Positions 1 through 5,804 of a stretch of DNA of 5,901 nucleotides are shown here, piece by piece. The DNA lies in the NCBI GenBank assembly GCA_945896765.1, contig CAMDEL010000105.1:1-5901 (forward strand). Reading direction: 5' to 3'. The stretch comes from Singulisphaera sp. GP187 (GTDB taxonomy: Bacteria; Planctomycetota; Phycisphaerae; Phycisphaerales; SM1A02). The position numbers were made by a program, and so were the translations under genes. A model generated the notes under the pieces. That model searched no databases and was not told where the DNA came from. It saw nothing but the letters and a program-made list of their open reading frames with translations. Numbering within the stretch: the stretch's first letter is position 1; each line of letters begins with the position of its first letter.

Positions 1-2112
1 CTTTCTTCTCAAACTCAATCTGCACCGACGCCACCAGTGGCTCCACGCATTCCATTTGTGGTCAAGAGTCCGCAGGGTGATCGCGTTGATGAGTATTACT
101 GGATCCGTGATGACGACACAAAGACAAAGCGTCCAGAGATTCTTGCATATCTCAACGCGGAAAACGCTTACACAGATGCGGTCACTGCGGTGCTCGTTCC
201 ACTTCAAGAAAAAATGCTTGGAGAAATGCGCGGTCGCATCAAAGAAGACGATCAGACGCCACCGAATTTTGACAATGGATATTGGTACTCCACGCGATTT
301 AATACTGGCGCGGAATATCCTGTTTATGAGCGACAAGCGGGGACTCCTAAAGGCGCAACGCCAAACGCTCCAATGGAAGTGATGTTGGATGGACCTGTAC
401 TCGCCAAAGGAAAGCCTTTTTATTCAATCGGCGCAGTTGAAGTCAGCCCAGATAATCAGTGGCTTGCGTGGACCGATGATGTGACTGGTCGTCGCATCAG
501 CACGCTGAGATTTAAAAATTTGCGAACTGGTGTGACATCCGCAGATGCGATACCAGGCGTGCTTGAAAATGCTGCATGGGCGCTCGACAATAAAACGGTT
601 TTTTACATTCGCCAAGATCCTGTCTTGTTGCAGACTGGCCCTGTGTACCGCCATGAAATTGGAACAGATTCATCCAAAGATGTGCTTGTTTATAACGAGC
701 CTGATCTGACTTTGGGCACGAGCGTTCAATCAAGTCGTGGTCACGAGAAGGTGCTGATCATGATGGATGGATTCGATACGACTGAAATTCGCGCAGTCTC
801 AGCGAATCAGCCGACGATGGCACCGACAACCGTACTCCCTCGTATGGCAGGTGTGCGCAATTACGCCGATTTTCTTGCTGGGAAATGGGTGATTCGTACA
901 AATGAGAACGCACTCAATTTCAAGTTGGTCGAGGCGCCCGATGGTGCGGCGAACGATCGAAGCAAATGGAAGGAGTTGATTCCAAGTCGTGCAGAGACTT
1001 CGCTTGATGAATTCACTCTCTTCGATGGCGCAATCGCAGTTGCCGAAAGAGCCGAGGCGAATTCGATTGTGCGGGTAATTCCTTGGGGTGCGAAGCCCGC
1101 ATGCACCAAGGCATTCATAATCGCATCAGATGAGTCTGCATTTTCGATGGGACTTGGGACAAACCTCGATCCGTCACTGGCGAGCGTTCGAGTGAATTAC
1201 ACATCAATGGTGACACCTCGAACCGTGTGGGACGTGGACTTTGCAACCGGCGCGCGAACTGTTCTCAAAGTTCAGCCAGTCATTGGTTATGACAAGTCGC
1301 TCTATGAAACCACGCGCATTTGGGCGCCGTCGCGAGATGGAAAGCGCATTCCGATTTCGATTGCGTGGCGCAAGGATCGATTCAAGCGAGACGGTAGTGC
1401 GCCGGTTTATCAAGAGGGATACGGGGCGTATGGAATTTCATCTGATGCAGAGTTCAGTAGTAATCAAATTTCGCTGTTAGACTGCGGCTTTTTGCTCGCA
1501 ACTGCGCACGTACGCGGCGGTGCAGATTTGGGACAAGAGTGGTACGAAGATGGAAGGTTGACCCATAAGAAAAATAGTTTTAATGACTTTGAAGACGCAA
1601 CAGATTTTCTTGTGAAGGAAAAGTTTGGCGCTAAAGATAAGATTTTTGCGACCGGTGGTTCGGCGGGCGGATTGTTGATGGGTGCAGTCGCAAATCAAGC
1701 GGGGGATAAGTATCGAGGGATCGGTTTGCATGTGCCGTTTGTTGATGTGCTGACCACGATGCTTGACGAATCGATTCCGCTGACCACCAATGAATGGACG
1801 CAGTGGGGAGATCCGCGCGAGAAGGCGGCATATGAATACATGGGTTCGTATTCGCCCTATGACCATATTGAAAAGAAGGCGTATCCCGCAATGTTGGTCA
1901 CGACGGGTTTGTGGGATTCGCAGGTGCAGTATTACGAGCCAACGAAATATGTTGCAAAGATGCGAGCGATGCGGACGGATCGGAATCCGTTGTTGTTGCG
2001 CATCAATATGGATGCGGGGCATGGTGGCAATTCGGGAAGATTCAATCGCCTGAAGCAGGTTGCGCTTGAATATGCATTCTTTGTTGATCTTGCGAAGTCG
2101 GCAGTGAAATGA
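1..2112 (+). CDS. ptrB: Oligopeptidase B (S9A serine peptidase), 5' partial
   Basis: Oligopeptidase B cuts short peptides after Lys or Arg; the beta-propeller keeps folded proteins away from the active site. Numbering from the GTG at 37, the triad is Ser542 (GGSAGG), Asp627 (GLWDSQV) and His662 (AGHGG). The Ser-Asp and Asp-His spacings of 85 and 35 residues equal those of E. coli PtrB (532/617/652 from memory). Tyr462 fits the oxyanion tyrosine. HVRGGADLGQEWYEDG (491-506) and SYSPYD are family hallmarks. The propeller covers roughly residues 75-400 and the hydrolase fold the rest. The frame is open to base 1 and reads LSSQTQSAPTPP before the GTG. That GTG has no Shine-Dalgarno, so the real start is probably upstream, possibly with a signal or lipoprotein peptide. 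The S1-pocket pair Glu576/Glu578 of the enterobacterial enzyme is Glu586/Thr588 here, and the P2 acidic pair is kept as Asp470/Glu472. The gene stands alone, converging on the 2468-3541 gene. Confidence 0.95.
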   Translation, partial: LSSQTQSAPTPPVAPRIPFVVKSPQGDRVDEYYWIRDDDTKTKRPEILAYLNAENAYTDAVTAVLVPLQEKMLGEMRGRIKEDDQTPPNFDNGYWYSTRFNTGAEYPVYERQAGTPKGATPNAPMEVMLDGPVLAKGKPFYSIGAVEVSPDNQWLAWTDDVTGRRISTLRFKNLRTGVTSADAIPGVLENAAWALDNKTVFYIRQDPVLLQTGPVYRHEIGTDSSKDVLVYNEPDLTLGTSVQSSRGHEKVLIMMDGFDTTEIRAVSANQPTMAPTTVLPRMAGVRNYADFLAGKWVIRTNENALNFKLVEAPDGAANDRSKWKELIPSRAETSLDEFTLFDGAIAVAERAEANSIVRVIPWGAKPACTKAFIIASDESAFSMGLGTNLDPSLASVRVNYTSMVTPRTVWDVDFATGARTVLKVQPVIGYDKSLYETTRIWAPSRDGKRIPISIAWRKDRFKRDGSAPVYQEGYGAYGISSDAEFSSNQISLLDCGFLLATAHVRGGADLGQEWYEDGRLTHKKNSFNDFEDATDFLVKEKFGAKDKIFATGGSAGGLLMGAVANQAGDKYRGIGLHVPFVDVLTTMLDESIPLTTNEWTQWGDPREKAAYEYMGSYSPYDHIEKKAYPAMLVTTGLWDSQVQYYEPTKYVAKMRAMRTDRNPLLLRINMDAGHGGNSGRFNRLKQVALEYAFFVDLAKSAVK

Positions 2113-2131
2113 GTTGGAGGTTTTGAGCAGC

Positions 2132-2170
2132 GGAAACAGCAACGGAATTGCATAAGTGGTCAGTCGTGAA
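2132..2170 (+). repeat. Intergenic repeat, copy A (short form)
   Basis: This copy consists of a 12-bp unit GGAAACAGCAAC (2132-2143), a 12-bp unit GGAATTGCATAA (2144-2155) and a tail GTGGTCAGTCGTGAA (2156-2170). It matches the first unit, last unit and tail of copy B at 2311-2385, but lacks B's three inner units. The tail matches that of B at 12 of 15 positions. It starts 20 bases after the oligopeptidase B stop codon. Confidence 0.6.
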
Positions 2171-2310
2171 AAGTCCTCTCGGGGCTCAAACAGTCCTCGG
2201 CGACCGACACGATCCAGTTGAACGGAGTTTGATTACAAGTGCAGTCGGCCGCCTGCGGAACTCGCCCGGCAGAATTTTTCAACGGCTGGGCACGCAAGTT
2301 GAAGTGCCAT

Positions 2311-2385
2311 GGATACAGCAACGAAGACAGCCACGGAGACAGCCGCGGATATAGCCGGGGAGTTATATAAGTGGGCAGCCGTCAA
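2311..2385 (+). repeat. Intergenic repeat, copy B (expanded 12-bp array)
   Basis: Five consecutive 12-bp units start at 2311, 2323, 2335, 2347 and 2359. They run from GGATACAGCAAC through GAAGACAGCCAC, GGAGACAGCCGC and GGATATAGCCGG to GGAGTTATATAA. A tail GTGGGCAGCCGTCAA follows at 2371-2385. The inner units share the core ACAGCC or a near match. Relative to copy A, the two outer units and the tail are common and three inner units are extra, which is what slippage of a tandem array would produce. Confidence 0.65.
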
Positions 2386-2394
2386 CTGGGGATG

Positions 2395-2418
2395 CAAGCG
2401 CAAGCGCAAGCGCAAGCG
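2395..2418 (+). repeat. Tandem hexamer (CAAGCG)x4
   Basis: Four perfect copies of CAAGCG lie between repeat copies B and C. In one frame they would encode alternating Lys and Arg, but the surrounding frame shows no other sign of being a gene. It is a simple-sequence tract of the kind that varies in copy number by polymerase slippage. Confidence 0.85.
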
Positions 2419-2434
2419 CGGCGGAGAGTGCCAT

Positions 2435-2457
2435 CGAATTATATCAGCGGACAGGCG
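2435..2457 (+). repeat. Intergenic repeat, copy C (tail only)
   Basis: The unit CGAATTATATCA (2435-2446) followed by GCGGACAGGCG (2447-2457) aligns without gaps to the last 12-bp unit and tail of copy B. From TTATAT through the final CG, 15 of 19 positions match. It also shares GAATT with copy A. It ends 10 bases from the stop codon of the 2468-3541 gene, so it would lie in that gene's mRNA 3' end as the reverse complement. Confidence 0.45.
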
Positions 2458-2467
2458 ACGAAAGTCC

Positions 2468-3541
2468 TTACGGATTCCTCACCACGCGGAAGCCGACATT
2501 ATTTCCGAATTCGGGCGAGTAATTGTTGCGCTGTGACGCGCGGCAGTCGTTGGGCGAACTGCCCCAAACGCCGCCGCGCAACAAACGAGACGAGCCAGTA
2601 GCAGGTCCTGTGGGGTTTGTAATCGGGCTCGAGGCGTAGTACGCATAGCTCCAATAATCCTGACACCACTCCCAAACATTTCCTGACATGTCATGCAGGC
2701 CCAATCCATTGCCAAACTTGCCGCCAACGGCGTGGGTTTGGCTGTCTGCAGTATTACTGAACCACGCAATGTTCTCTAGAAGCGTGTCATCGTTGAAGCC
2801 ATTTGGCTGTTCGGGATAACTGTGAAATGCTGTTGTCGTTCCCGCGCGATAGGCATATTCCCATTCGGCTTCGGTTGGCAAGCGCAAACCTGTTGCAGAA
2901 TTGAAACCACCCGAACCAGTGATCATGTTCCAAGAGACTCGTTCGACTGGACGCGATGGACTGTCGGAGTATCGAGAGAAACTGCTCGGATTGATCCCCA
3001 TCGTTGCCGTCCACTGAGCCTGCGTCACTTCATAACGCCCAATATAAAAAGCGCTCAATATCACTTGGTGCAAGGGATTTTCGTTGGAAGAACAAGAAAA
3101 TTGAGCAGACGCACTGCAACCCATTATGAATGTTCCCGCTGGAACCAACAGCATCTCGATATTGCTTGCGTTGTCGCGCACTCGCCAAGGCAAACCCGAC
3201 GCCGCAATCGCGTTTCGCAAAGTGGCGTTGGTCACAACCGCGGCATCTGGCCTCGCTTCCAACACAGTCGCCCATGAAGGACCAGGACATACTCCCCAAC
3301 CCGACAGAACAAATGTAAGGTCGAGTCCGTCGACAGATCCATCGCCGTTGACATCGGTTCCTCCTGGAACACCACTTGTGCCCCAAGCTGACAAGAGACT
3401 GGCGAGGTCCAGTCCATCAACAATGTGATCGTCATTCACATCCGCAGAACACTGCGCCTTCGCGGACCGCGCCACAGGAGAAAGCGTCAATAGTGTTGCA
3501 GAAATGACTATGGCAGTATTATTCATTGATTTCATAAACAT
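2468..3541 (-). CDS. Secreted dockerin-like / FGE-sulfatase-fold protein
   Basis: The 357-residue product opens with a signal peptide: Lys4, a hydrophobic stretch around 9-22, and likely signal peptidase cleavage after AKA (29). Two EF-hand or dockerin-type loops follow at Asp34-Asp45 and Asp63-Asp74, each with D-x-N-x-D spacing and a VDGLDL core, 29 residues apart and ending in WG. They should bind calcium. Residues about 129-355 form an FGE/SUMF1-type (PF03781) domain with IEMLLVPAGTFIMG, YEVTQAQW (170-177), RLPTEAEWEYA (220-230), MSGNVWEWCQDYW (285-297), LLRGGVW and a final GFRVV. True formylglycine-generating enzymes use two cysteines in the segment after RGGS. Here that stretch reads GGVWGSSPNDCRASQRN and keeps only Cys333, which aligns with a later, non-catalytic cysteine. 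It is therefore probably not an active sulfatase-maturing enzyme and may be a binding or scaffold protein. The start is M1 or M3. The substrate is unknown. Confidence 0.9.
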   Translation of the reverse strand: MFMKSMNNTAIVISATLLTLSPVARSAKAQCSADVNDDHIVDGLDLASLLSAWGTSGVPGGTDVNGDGSVDGLDLTFVLSGWGVCPGPSWATVLEARPDAAVVTNATLRNAIAASGLPWRVRDNASNIEMLLVPAGTFIMGCSASAQFSCSSNENPLHQVILSAFYIGRYEVTQAQWTATMGINPSSFSRYSDSPSRPVERVSWNMITGSGGFNSATGLRLPTEAEWEYAYRAGTTTAFHSYPEQPNGFNDDTLLENIAWFSNTADSQTHAVGGKFGNGLGLHDMSGNVWEWCQDYWSYAYYASSPITNPTGPATGSSRLLRGGVWGSSPNDCRASQRNNYSPEFGNNVGFRVVRNP

Positions 3542-3570
3542 AGTATAAGTTTATCTTGCACAAAGTCCAA
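3542..3570 (-). promoter_or_regulatory. Sigma70-like promoter for the dockerin/FGE gene
   Basis: On the minus strand TTGGAC (3570-3565) is followed after exactly 17 bases by TATACT (3547-3542), a 5/6 match to the -10 consensus. The -35 matches only its TTG core well. The -10 abuts the first ATG at 3541, so transcription should begin about seven bases later, at the A of the second in-frame ATG (M3, 3535). That would make the mRNA leaderless and M3 the true start. No Shine-Dalgarno precedes either ATG, which fits. This is inferred from sequence only. Confidence 0.45.
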
Positions 3571-3704
3571 GATGCCTCATTTCCCATATAGAGACATTTC
3601 ATAGGAACTGTTTTTTTGGACTAATTGAATAATCGCGCGTTGCGTCGATGCAGGTCATACCCATTGAACTACAAACTGCGGCGATATTTGCAAAGCGAGA
3701 AAAT

Positions 3705-5018
3705 TCACTTCACTTTCAAAAGATCTGCCCAGCGCGTGGTGTAACAAGGCGTGCGCATTTTGGCTTGCATTTCCCATGCCGGAGCTTCGCTTGGACTTGT
3801 GTTCCCGCACGCGCCAATCTTCAGAGTGTTCCTTCCCATGCGTGCATTGATCGCATCCATCACTTTCATGACCTTTGCATCTTGGGAATGTTGACCCTGA
3901 TCGTCAAAGAGCGAAAACTGCACTGACGCGCTTGGACGAATATCCGAAAAAATCACGCCAGCTTTTTTGTATTCAATGCCCTCGCGAAAAATCTGTTCGA
4001 GCACACGGTTGGCTGCTGCGCTCAACCGGATAGTGGACGATGTGCCTGCATCCATCTTGATCATGCCCGAGTTGTAATACTGCGGCCCATCTTTGAATCG
4101 ATTGGTCTGAATAAAGACGCTCATTGTGTGGCAGATACCGTCTTGGCGACGCAGTTTCTCGCACGCACGCGTGACATAGTTCGCAACAGCTTCTTGCAGT
4201 TCTGCCAGCGTGTACACCGGCCGCCCAAACGATTTCGAACAAACGATTTGCTTGCGATCCTCTTGAATCATCTCAAGCGCCAAGCATGATTCTCCGCGCA
4301 ATTCCAAGACGATGCGCCGCCCAACAATGGTGAGCAACCTTTGCATCTCGTCCAAATTTGCATCGCGAAGTTGTTTGGCAGTGCGCACACCAACATGATT
4401 CAATTTGGCAGCACTGCGTGCGCCGATCCCCCACACGTCCTCGACTGGCAATGTGTGCAGAACTTCTTCCTGCGTCGCACGGTCGCACAGATTCAACACG
4501 CCATCGTTTCTATTATTTTTCTTTGCGACGCGGTTTGCCACCTTCGCCAATACTTTTGTTGGGCCAATTCCAATTGCAGTTGGGATGCCAGTATCACGCC
4601 GCACAACTCGGCGAATCTCGCGTGCGTATTCGCTCAAGTCACGATTTCCAAAACCATCGAGCGACAAGAACGCTTCGTCAATGCTGTACACCTCCATCTC
4701 TGGAGTGAACTGCGCCAAAGTGGACATCATGCGCGCTGAAAGATCGCCATAGAGCGCATAGTTCGATGAATACACCCGTACTCGGTTGCGCTTGACGATG
4801 TCCTTGATCAAATGCAATGGATCACCCATCTTGATGCCCAACGCTTTTGCCTCGTCGCTGCGCGAAACAGCGCATCCGTCGTTGTTGCTCAACACAATCA
4901 CGGGTTGATTGTTCAGCGACGGATTGAAGACGCGTTCGCATGAGCAATAAAAACTATTACCATCGACAAGAGCAAACACATTTGGTGTTGCGGGAGAAAG
5001 AACGCGCGGCGTGCTCAT
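3705..5018 (-). CDS. umuC: DNA polymerase V catalytic subunit UmuC
   Basis: UmuC is a Y-family translesion polymerase that copies past DNA damage together with UmuD'. The 437-residue product follows E. coli UmuC (422 aa) throughout. Metal-binding Asp19 lies in FALVDGNSFY, with steric-gate Tyr24. LSNNDGCAVSR (43-53) and SSNYALYGD (84-92) follow, then the catalytic YSIDEAF with Asp114 and Glu115. GIGPTKVLAKVAN (150-162) and the helix-hairpin-helix-like DVWGIG (194-199) come next, then the little-finger domain from about residue 250. QFSLF (367-371) sits where UmuC carries its beta-clamp-binding motif. The end RTPCYTTRWADLLKVK is typical. The N-terminus has about 13 extra residues compared with E. 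coli, with no closer ATG. The ATG overlaps the umuD stop as ATGA and has no Shine-Dalgarno of its own, which suggests translational coupling. All catalytic residues are intact. Confidence 0.97.
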   Translation of the reverse strand: MSTPRVLSPATPNVFALVDGNSFYCSCERVFNPSLNNQPVIVLSNNDGCAVSRSDEAKALGIKMGDPLHLIKDIVKRNRVRVYSSNYALYGDLSARMMSTLAQFTPEMEVYSIDEAFLSLDGFGNRDLSEYAREIRRVVRRDTGIPTAIGIGPTKVLAKVANRVAKKNNRNDGVLNLCDRATQEEVLHTLPVEDVWGIGARSAAKLNHVGVRTAKQLRDANLDEMQRLLTIVGRRIVLELRGESCLALEMIQEDRKQIVCSKSFGRPVYTLAELQEAVANYVTRACEKLRRQDGICHTMSVFIQTNRFKDGPQYYNSGMIKMDAGTSSTIRLSAAANRVLEQIFREGIEYKKAGVIFSDIRPSASVQFSLFDDQGQHSQDAKVMKVMDAINARMGRNTLKIGACGNTSPSEAPAWEMQAKMRTPCYTTRWADLLKVK

Positions 5019-5458
5019 TTGAGACTGTGGATCACATTCGTGCAGACGCCCACAACCTCGAACTGCATTCCTTCCACGATCACGATGTCCTGATATGCGG
5101 GATTTTCCGCCTTCAAAGTGATTTTCGAATTGCGGCAGATGTAACGCTTCACCGTGAATTCTCCGTTGACTATTGCAAGCACAATCGATTTGTTTCGAGG
5201 TTCTTTTGATCGGTCAACAATCAATAAATCATCGGGATGAATGCCCACGCCAATCATCGAGTCTCCAGCCACGCGCACGAAAAATGTCGCAGATGGTTTG
5301 TCGATCAGATATTCGTTCAGGTCAAGCTTCTTCTCTATATAGTCATCTGCAGGACTTGGAAAACCACATGAGACGGCGCATCCAAAGAATGGCAGTCGCA
5401 CGCTGGGCTTGATCGCAGATTTTTTCTTTGTTGAACTTGGCACTTTGTCTTGCTTCAA
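5015..5458 (-). CDS. umuD: UmuD, self-cleaving S24-family subunit of Pol V
   Basis: RecA-stimulated self-cleavage turns UmuD into UmuD', which activates UmuC. With a TTG start at 5458 the protein has 147 residues (E. coli UmuD has 139). The cleavage site is Cys31-Gly32 in SCGFPSPADDY, the nucleophile is Ser67 in GDSM and the general base is Lys104 in GEFTVKR. All three lie exactly 7 positions beyond E. coli Cys24-Gly25, Ser60 and Lys97. The frame stays open to a TTG at 5635, giving 206 residues, but those extra 59 show no family resemblance. The 5458 TTG alone has a strong ribosome-binding site (5465-5477). The first gene of a umuDC operon, it is expected to be LexA-controlled, although I recognise no known LexA box upstream. 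Confidence 0.94.
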   Translation of the reverse strand: MKQDKVPSSTKKKSAIKPSVRLPFFGCAVSCGFPSPADDYIEKKLDLNEYLIDKPSATFFVRVAGDSMIGVGIHPDDLLIVDRSKEPRNKSIVLAIVNGEFTVKRYICRNSKITLKAENPAYQDIVIVEGMQFEVVGVCTNVIHSLK

Positions 5459-5464
5459 TCTTAT

Positions 5465-5477
5465 CCTCGCCTCCTTT
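5465..5477 (-). promoter_or_regulatory. Ribosome-binding site fixing the umuD start
   Basis: The minus strand reads AAAGGAGG (5477-5470), then CGAGG, then ATAAGA, then TTG at 5458. The first purine run is a near-perfect Shine-Dalgarno 11 bases from the TTG, and the GAGG at 5468-5465 gives a second one at 6 bases. No comparable site precedes the TTG at 5635. This decides the umuD start in favour of 5458. Confidence 0.75.
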
Positions 5478-5496
5478 AGAAAACATGCGGATTGCG

Positions 5497-5512
5497 CGCG
5501 CTGAAATGCGCG
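5497..5512. repeat. Inverted repeat upstream of umuD, candidate operator
   Basis: On the plus strand CGCGC-TGAAAT-GCGCG is a perfect 5-bp dyad with a 6-base spacer, 38 bases ahead of the umuD start codon. That position suits a repressor operator or a small hairpin in the leader. The arms are simple alternating CG, so chance is a real alternative. It does not match a LexA box I know. Confidence 0.25.
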
Positions 5513-5597
5513 TCTTACTGAATTTTCTTTGTATTCATCAGCAGGAACAGGACCATCAATATTCGCGGCATGAAGCACATCGAGCGATTGCGTTGCC

Positions 5598-5804
5598 TTG
5601 GTCTGGGCAAGATTGAAATGGCGTTCAAGATTCAACTTTTTAGAACCTGACGATGCACTCGCTCAGGAAAAATCGCTTGAAGATTTCGCGAATTCGCTTG
5701 GCGTGTCTTTGATGACTCTGCATCGATGGCGAACGGAGTACGGATCCACTGACCTCAAAGCCTCTGCGAATCATCGCCTCACGGAGTTCCTGGCAACGCA
5801 TTGA
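5598..5804 (+). CDS. Small helix-turn-helix ORF, or IS3-type OrfA remnant
   Basis: This 68-codon frame has a helix-turn-helix-like segment, SLEDFANSLGVS (26-37), followed by LMTLHRWRTEYG and then a short stretch ending RLTEF. The pattern of a helix, LGVS, a second helix ending in RW, then YG and later RL resembles the N-terminal half of IS3-family OrfA transposases from memory. A small MerR- or HTH_17-like DNA-binding protein is the other reading. The start is uncertain: TTG at 5598 or 5613, neither with a Shine-Dalgarno. It runs divergently from umuD and its end overlaps the 3' end of the minus-strand partial gene by 26 bases. If it is OrfA, it is truncated, because the usual coiled coil after RL is missing and no other frame continues it. 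It could also be a chance frame. Confidence 0.3.
   Translation: MVWARLKWRSRFNFLEPDDALAQEKSLEDFANSLGVSLMTLHRWRTEYGSTDLKASANHRLTEFLATH

Larger units (their letters stand above)
2113..2467. other. Repeat-bearing convergent intergenic region
   Basis: This 355-base gap separates the stop codons of two converging genes. I see no convincing coding gene. Short open frames on both strands read as low-complexity peptides, such as alternating Lys-Arg from the CAAGCG array and Thr-Ala-rich runs from the 12-bp array. The region carries three diverged copies of one motif (2132-2170, 2311-2385, 2435-2457) and the hexamer array at 2395-2418. No strong intrinsic terminator is evident for either gene. A weak GC-rich imperfect stem followed by TTTTT near 2255-2279 is the only candidate on the plus strand. 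Confidence 0.7.
5459..5778. other. Upstream region of umuDC
   Basis: This 320-base stretch lies between the stop of the partial gene at 5779 and the umuD start. It should contain the umuDC promoter and any SOS operator. I found no clear -35/-10 pair and no match to CTGT-N8-ACAG or GAAC-N4-GTTC type LexA boxes. It does hold the umuD ribosome-binding site, a CGCGC-N6-GCGCG inverted repeat (5497-5512) and, on the plus strand, a short helix-turn-helix-like frame that runs to 5804. The minus strand is also open in the umuD frame from 5635, but this looks fortuitous. Confidence 0.5.

Noticed and set aside
1477..2142. Long open frame of 221 codons antisense to the end of oligopeptidase B
   Set aside because: It lies opposite the catalytic domain, which is clearly coding on the plus strand. 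The antisense translation shows no domain or plausible composition.
2249..2279. Possible intrinsic terminator for oligopeptidase B (GC-rich stretch followed by TTTTT)
   Set aside because: The stem is short and interrupted by mismatches, and it lies about 140 bases or more past the stop codon. Not strong enough to list as a terminator.
2395..2418. CRISPR-like periodicity in the intergenic repeats
   Set aside because: The units are 6 and 12 bp, directly abutting, with no unique spacers and no cas genes nearby.
2309..2536. Small plus-strand frame encoding a Thr/Ala-rich then Lys-Arg-repeat peptide
   Set aside because: Its composition is fully explained by the 12-bp and CAAGCG tandem repeats, and it runs into the 3' end of the opposite-strand gene.
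2822..3277. Plus-strand open frame of 151 codons opposite the dockerin/FGE gene
   Set aside because: It is antisense to a strongly supported gene, Arg/Cys-rich and without recognisable motifs.
3661..3671. Minus-strand TAGTTCAATGG resembling a tRNA D-arm (box A) in the gap between umuC and the dockerin/FGE gene
   Set aside because: There is no pairing acceptor stem, no proper D-stem partner and no convincing T-arm downstream, so no tRNA can be folded. It could at most be a decayed fragment.
5459..5635. N-terminal 59-codon extension of umuD
   Set aside because: There is no ribosome-binding site at its TTG and no resemblance to UmuD, while a strong Shine-Dalgarno marks the internal TTG at 5458.
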